From: Carex sylvatica
Taxonomy: Eukaryota > Streptophyta > Magnoliopsida > Poales > Cyperaceae
Length of the DNA: 23,558 nt
Direction of reading: 5' to 3'
NCBI GenBank assembly: GCA_964058845.1
Contig: CAXKVR010000891.1
Coordinates: forward strand, 1-23,558
The notes under the pieces are model-generated. The model was given only the letters and a program-made list of their open reading frames with translations, did not search any database and was not told where the DNA came from. Shown piece by piece: positions 19,795-23,558 of the stretch. Positions within the stretch are counted from its first letter, which is position 1. Every line of letters begins with the position of its first letter. The translations under genes and the position numbers were made by a program.

Positions 19795-21088
19795 TATCTA
19801 CAACAAAATAAATATGCAGAAATTAAGACTTAAATTCTATGTTTTTAGAAAAACCTTTTAATAAAAGTTTTACTCACACTATGTGTTTTAATAACGATGT
19901 CTCATATAAAACCACATAGCGGACCAAGATCCATATTTCACCAAATTCAAGTGAGCTTTGGCATCACTGCTTGAATTTAGTTATTTAGGTAAGCACACCG
20001 ATGCTAATTACATCTAATATAACTCTTGGTTGTTTGAGGTGACATTACATGTCCCGGCTCCTCAAACCTATGCCTCAAGGCCCAAAAATATTTTGATAGC
20101 CTAGTTAAGTGAAATCAATTCTCCATATATAAGTATCCAACACTTATATCCTACCTCATTAAGATAACTAATGATACCTTTCTTTGGCAAGCCCATCAAT
20201 TAGCATTTGAAACCTTGATAGGTTAGAGATTTTGAAAAGGCATGAAACTTAATTTTTCTTTAAGGGACTTTGTTGTTTATCTTGAAAACATTCTGAGTAA
20301 TAAACAATTAAATTAATAACATGAGCCCATTTCATGAGTGGAATAGTATGATCCATGGCATGATACTCTCCATTGCAAGACTCCACTTGACAATAGTCAC
20401 CATCCATCCTTCATGTAATCTTCTTTATTCTACCCAAATAACTATTCTAATAGCAATAAAGAAAATACATACATGTCCTAATCTTAACGGTTCGCAGACC
20501 GCATAAATGATACATAATAAGTGACATGCAAATCACTTTTAATTATATAAATAAATTAATTCATGGGGCACCTTAGGCCGCATTTACATCTATCATTCAT
20601 TCATTACAACATATGCACACAGGGGCAACGAGATCATACTATTCACATATTCCATAACTGCAAAACAAAGTTAGACATTATGGGCTCATCTATAAAACAA
20701 TATATACAAGGGGGTTTCCTTACCCCGCTTATAACTTCGGGGGTCTCAGGGGGCGAAGCCCCTTGAAGGATTTTTTTTTTTATGTAATTATATACATAAA
20801 AAAAATTTCTCTTCAGATTCATAACATAATCATATACCAGAACCAGTCTAACTAATTCTGTTTCCATAAAACAGAACTTTCAGATTAATTTTAATTAACC
20901 TAAAATTCGAATTAATCCAACTGATTCAATTCTGTCAGAACAATCTAATTAATATGATTATTTAATTATTCCTTAACCCTCACATAAACTGCCAAATTAA
21001 TTCGTATAATTTTAATCAATCCAATCGATTAAATTGAAACGTTAATCTAATTAACAATCAGAAATCCATAATTAATTCTACACAAGTG
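19795..21088 (-). other. Leader of Element C
   Basis: About 1.3 kb of non-coding sequence between the PBS and the gag start. It is AT-rich except for a short GC-rich patch around 20708-20765 that contains a strong hairpin. No coding frame is supported on either strand. Confidence 0.75.
20747..20765 (-). other. GC-rich hairpin in the leader of Element C
   Basis: An 8-bp stem with one G-T wobble closes a 3-base loop. The plus strand reads CAGGGGGC, GAA, GCCCCTTG; in sense the loop is TTC. It is followed by a run of T on the plus strand (A in sense). It stands out from the AT-rich leader. A role in RNA dimerisation or packaging is inference only. Confidence 0.6.
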
Positions 21089-21100
21089 GCTCTGATACCA
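21089..21100 (-). other. Primer binding site of Element C (tRNA-iMet)
   Basis: Sense TGGTATCAGAGC, one base inside the 5' LTR edge at 21102. It is intact despite the decay of the coding region. Confidence 0.94.
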
Positions 21101-21101
21101 C

Positions 21102-21659
21102 TGAAGGTATTTCGAGTAGGTTATAGTGCAACAATTCGAAACAGTTCAAGATTTGTTCACTACTCAAAAACCAGAACCCATGCATAAAATTAATTCCAGG
21201 ATTAACTATAGAATTTACCACCAGACGCGTAGCGGAAACTTCAAGTCTAGTCTAGCAGTAATCTTCTTCTCCTTTCCTTCTCGTGTCAGATTCACGCAAC
21301 AGCCCAGTAGTCACGCCTCTATCAGTATCCACACGGACAAGTTGACAAACTATTGTAATTCAGTATGCTAGTACCGAATTGACAACCCCCTTTTTACTCT
21401 GTCTCACTTTCGGTTTCTGAAAAAAAATGGAATAGAATGGCTAACCCAATTCTGAACAGATCACTGCATATTTATAAAAACATATGCACCAATTCGTTTG
21501 AGCCTATTTATGACATCAATTCGTTGAGCCCTTTCAGAAATCTTATCTGATCAGATCAGATCATATATATCAGATGAGAACAAAAAATTCGAATCTAGAC
21601 ACCCAATATTAATTATAAATATGACCCAATATATTCTCGCCTTTAGTACATTTCTAACC
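21102..21659 (-). repeat. 5' LTR of Element C (558 bp)
   Basis: Starts TGAAGG next to the PBS and ends TCTAACC. The expected terminal CA has changed to CC. Aligns along its whole length to 14279-14854 with about 9 percent mismatches. TATA box in sense at 21476-21468. It has a small TATATATCA insertion in the GATCA repeat near 21560. Confidence 0.92.
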
Positions 21660-21664
21660 ATGGA
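21660..21664. repeat. Target site duplication of Element C (right copy, ATGGA)
   Basis: Matches ATGGA at 14274-14278. The sequence after it (from 21665) is the host DNA that was contiguous with 14273 before insertion. Confidence 0.85.
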
Positions 21665-22886
21665 TGCCTGATTTGAGGGTGGATCCATTATGTACACGTT
21701 CAGAGTATTATTTGTACGGTCAATATGACAGTGCATGGCACAGTGAGATTGCAATTAATCATGCATATATATGGAAAGATAAAATATTCAATTAATTGAT
21801 GTCACTCAACATTTTACCAAATTGTCTTCTGTAGAGAAAATTTGTTCGATTTTGCTCACAATATCTTTAAAATGTATCTAAATTATTCACTGAGAAATTC
21901 TCTCTCTCGTCGATGCTGCTTTACTGGATGTTGGCTATCTTCCATCAGATACCTCAATTTATTATAGTTGAATTGTAATAATTTAAATTATTGAGTAATC
22001 AATCACAAAATAAACTCATCCAGTTCTGGAACTTTCTAGACATCCAAAATTTACATGTTTGATGGACATTTGTTGAAGAATTCTTCATGTAGATCAAATC
22101 GAGCAGCTTAAACGGCCGTTTGAATCTAAAAAATCAAAATTTAAAGTCATACCACCTGCTGATCAATATGCTATGCATGCACCACAGAATTATCCTAGAT
22201 AACAATAGATTATAATTAGAAAATACAAAAAAAATATAAGAATCAATATTTGATCTAGTGGCAAAGGCAATGCTCTCTATGTTGAAGGTCATAGGTTCTG
22301 AAAATTCCATCCAATTTTTAATTTTTGACGTTTTAGATCGGATTGATTGGATTGATCGGATTAACAGGATTCTAGTAATGAAATTATATCATATATACCC
22401 CATATGTACCTTTGTTCTCTGGGGTACGGACTTGGATTATAGTGAACCGTGCTGCCAAGACGGACTAGACTAAGAGTCCGTGCCTCCTCCGGTACCTGAG
22501 GTACAATTTTAAAAAAATGAACGGTCCAGATTAATCTCAGTTGGGTCAAACTCAATCCAGAACCATTGTAGGGCGTCAGCTTTAAGATTCGTGCCACATT
22601 AAAAGAACAGTCCAAAGGGATGAGATCAATTGATCAAACTCCAAAGTTGAACGGCTGAGATGCAACATAAGAGAGACTATTAATAAACACTTTGAAAACT
22701 TATATATGTTCAATGACATTTTTAAAATTAACTTTCAGAACTATTAATTATATATGGTTTCATGGAGTCAACCTGCAATCAAGTGGTTCAATAATTAATT
22801 AGATGGAGAGCTTCAAATTTTATTCTTCATTTCTGTCTCAAATATTTTAAAGAGCAGTTAGGCCGGTTAGGGGTTGGAAACCGAAC
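21665..22886. other. Intergenic and upstream region of the expansin gene
   Basis: About 1.2 kb, AT-rich, with no coding region. Around 22421-22482 short arms containing ACGGACT and AGTCCGT form a weak inverted repeat. Phrases like AACGGTCCAGATTAAT near 22520 are of a kind seen in many plant spacers, but I cannot assign them to a family. Specific regulatory sites beyond the TATA box are not resolved. Confidence 0.5.
22251..22330 (+). mobile_element. Possible decayed SINE relic
   Basis: TGATCTAGTGGCAAAGG (22251-22267) resembles a SINE box A region, and AAGGTCATAGGTTCTG (22285-22300) resembles a box B with mutations. The spacing is right, but box B is degenerate and there is no clean tail or target duplication. 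It may be only a chance resemblance. Confidence 0.35.
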
Positions 22887-22894
22887 TATAAATA
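22887..22894 (+). promoter_or_regulatory. TATA box of the expansin gene
   Basis: TATAAATA lies 67 bases upstream of the ATG (22954). A start of transcription about 30 bases downstream would leave a 5' UTR of roughly 35-40 bases, typical for expansin genes. Confidence 0.75.
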
Positions 22895-22953
22895 GCCTTT
22901 TAGACCAATCCAATACATGTCAATAACCTTTGAAGCTCGCTACAGAAAGAAAA

Positions 22954-23517
22954 ATGGAGAGGCTACCAGTCATGTTTTGTTTTGTCTTTTTGGTATCTAT
23001 TCAATGGAGAGAATCAATGGCTCAGTGGACCTCGGCCCATGCCACATTTTATGGCGGTTCCGATGCTTCGGGAACAATGGGTGAGCTGTTATTTTGGATT
23101 GATAAAATTATGTCTGCATATATATCTGTTTGTAATTTTAACTTGAATAAAATGTAGTGCTAATTGAGTTCATGCTTCGATATACATATGAACAGGTGGA
23201 GCATGTGGTTACGGAAATTTATACAGTGACGGTTATGGGCAGCAAACAGCGGCGCTTAGCACAGCATTGTTCAACAATGGAGGGATGTGTGGAGCATGTT
23301 ATCAGATCAAGTGCGACTCCACCAAGACGCAGTGGTGCAAACCTGGCTACCCAACTGTCACCATAACTGCCACAAACTTCTGCCCGCCGAATTACGCATT
23401 GTCAAACGATAATGGCGGCTGGTGCAACCCTCCCAGGCAGCACTTCGACATAGCTCAGCCTGCTTTTGAGACAATTGGAGTTTACCAAGCTGGAATTATC
23501 CCCATTTCTTATCAGAG
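22954..23517 (+). CDS. EXPA: Alpha-expansin, exons 1 and 2 (3' end outside window)
   Basis: Exon 1 is 22954-23080, intron 1 is 23081-23195 (GTGAGC...AACAG, 115 bases), exon 2 is 23196-23517, and intron 2 begins GTACGT at 23518. The spliced part encodes 149 residues plus two bases of an Arg codon. Residues 1-23 form a signal peptide (hydrophobic core FCFVFLV), for secretion to the cell wall. [10 protein letters not shown] (43-52), GACYQIKC (75-82), ATNFCPPN (101-108), GGWCNPP (116-122) and HFD (125-127) are hallmarks of the expansin GH45-like domain, and seven cysteines are present. Both introns fall at the conserved EXPA positions. Alpha-expansins loosen walls non-enzymatically at acid pH during growth. 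The missing exon 3 should encode the end of domain 1 and the C-terminal carbohydrate-binding domain. No lesion is seen. The subclade is not determined. Confidence 0.96.
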
Positions 23518-23558
23518 GTACGTACTTGATCATTCATTACTATTTTTTTTCTTCTTTT

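Larger units (their letters stand above)
14279..21659 (-). mobile_element. Element C: complete but decayed Ty1/copia retrotransposon
   Basis: LTRs at both ends (14279-14854 and 21102-21659), PBS at 21089-21100, a leader of about 1.3 kb, a broken gag-pol, about 1 kb of 3' non-coding DNA and a PPT at 14855-14865. The duplication ATGGA flanks it. By hand alignment the LTRs differ at roughly 50 of about 540 aligned bases plus a few indels, mostly transitions, so it is much older than A. The proteins, PPT and LTR edges (TGAAGG...; ...TCTAAC) are similar to those of A, so A and C are related families. No intact frame remains, so it could move only with proteins supplied in trans. Confidence 0.95.

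Noticed and set aside
21102..21660. Alternative right LTR edge at 21660, which would give a canonical TG...CA
   Set aside because: Ending at 21659 gives the perfect ATGGA duplication on both sides and a better match to Element A's LTR/PPT junction. The terminal A is then mutated in both LTRs.
22258..22615. Open frames of 71 (plus) and 84 (minus) codons upstream of the expansin gene
   Set aside because: They overlap a SINE-like relic and spacer repeats, and have no recognisable domain.
22930..23366. Unspliced open frames through the expansin region (22930-23157 and 23157-23366)
   Set aside because: The first reads into intron 1 and the second uses a wrong frame of exon 2. The spliced model gives a full expansin domain.

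Overview
This is plant nuclear DNA. The evidence is an alpha-expansin gene with the usual plant intron positions at the right edge, an orphan last exon of a calcium-dependent protein kinase, tRNA-iMet-primed Ty1/copia retrotransposons, and AT-rich intergenic DNA. A eudicot is my guess, but the sequence alone does not settle this.

Left third (1-9344): a nested pair of copia elements, both on the minus strand. Element A (1-8200) has a 1779-bp 5' LTR (6422-8200), a PBS complementary to tRNA-iMet (6408-6419), a long leader, one uninterrupted 1373-residue gag-pol frame (4760 down to 639), a polypurine tract and the first 558 bases (sense order) of its 3' LTR, which runs off the left edge. The two LTRs differ at 2 of 558 comparable positions, so A is very young and may be autonomous. 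A sits inside the gag gene of Element B (8201-9344), an unrelated copia element with a very short LTR (about 142 bp), its own PBS and a GC-rich leader. The rest of B must lie left of the window.

Middle (9345-14273): AT-rich host sequence without an intact gene. It holds a MITE-like 40-bp inverted repeat, a 39-codon terminal exon of a CDPK (EF-hand 4 and tail, minus strand) with no visible upstream exons, a stretch of degenerate short repeats, an (AT)n microsatellite, a tRNA-derived SINE-like insertion and a 40-bp tandem repeat.

Right-centre (14274-21664): Element C, a complete but dead copia element on the minus strand, bounded by a 5-bp duplication ATGGA. Its LTRs differ by roughly 9 percent (hand count). 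Its gag-pol has many stops, frameshifts and catalytic-site losses. It is related to A in protein sequence, PPT and LTR ends, but has shorter LTRs and about 1 kb of non-coding DNA between pol and the PPT that A lacks.

Right edge (21665-23558): about 1.2 kb of intergenic/promoter sequence with a SINE-like relic, a clear TATA box (22887), then exons 1 and 2 of an alpha-expansin on the plus strand. Exon 3, with the C-terminal domain, is beyond the window.

The genes do not form a pathway. The window records retrotransposon invasion of a gap between a broken kinase remnant and a cell-wall gene. I found no convincing undescribed biological system. The best leads are the intact young element, the orphan CDPK exon, the GC-rich leader of B and the unexplained 3' non-coding block of C.
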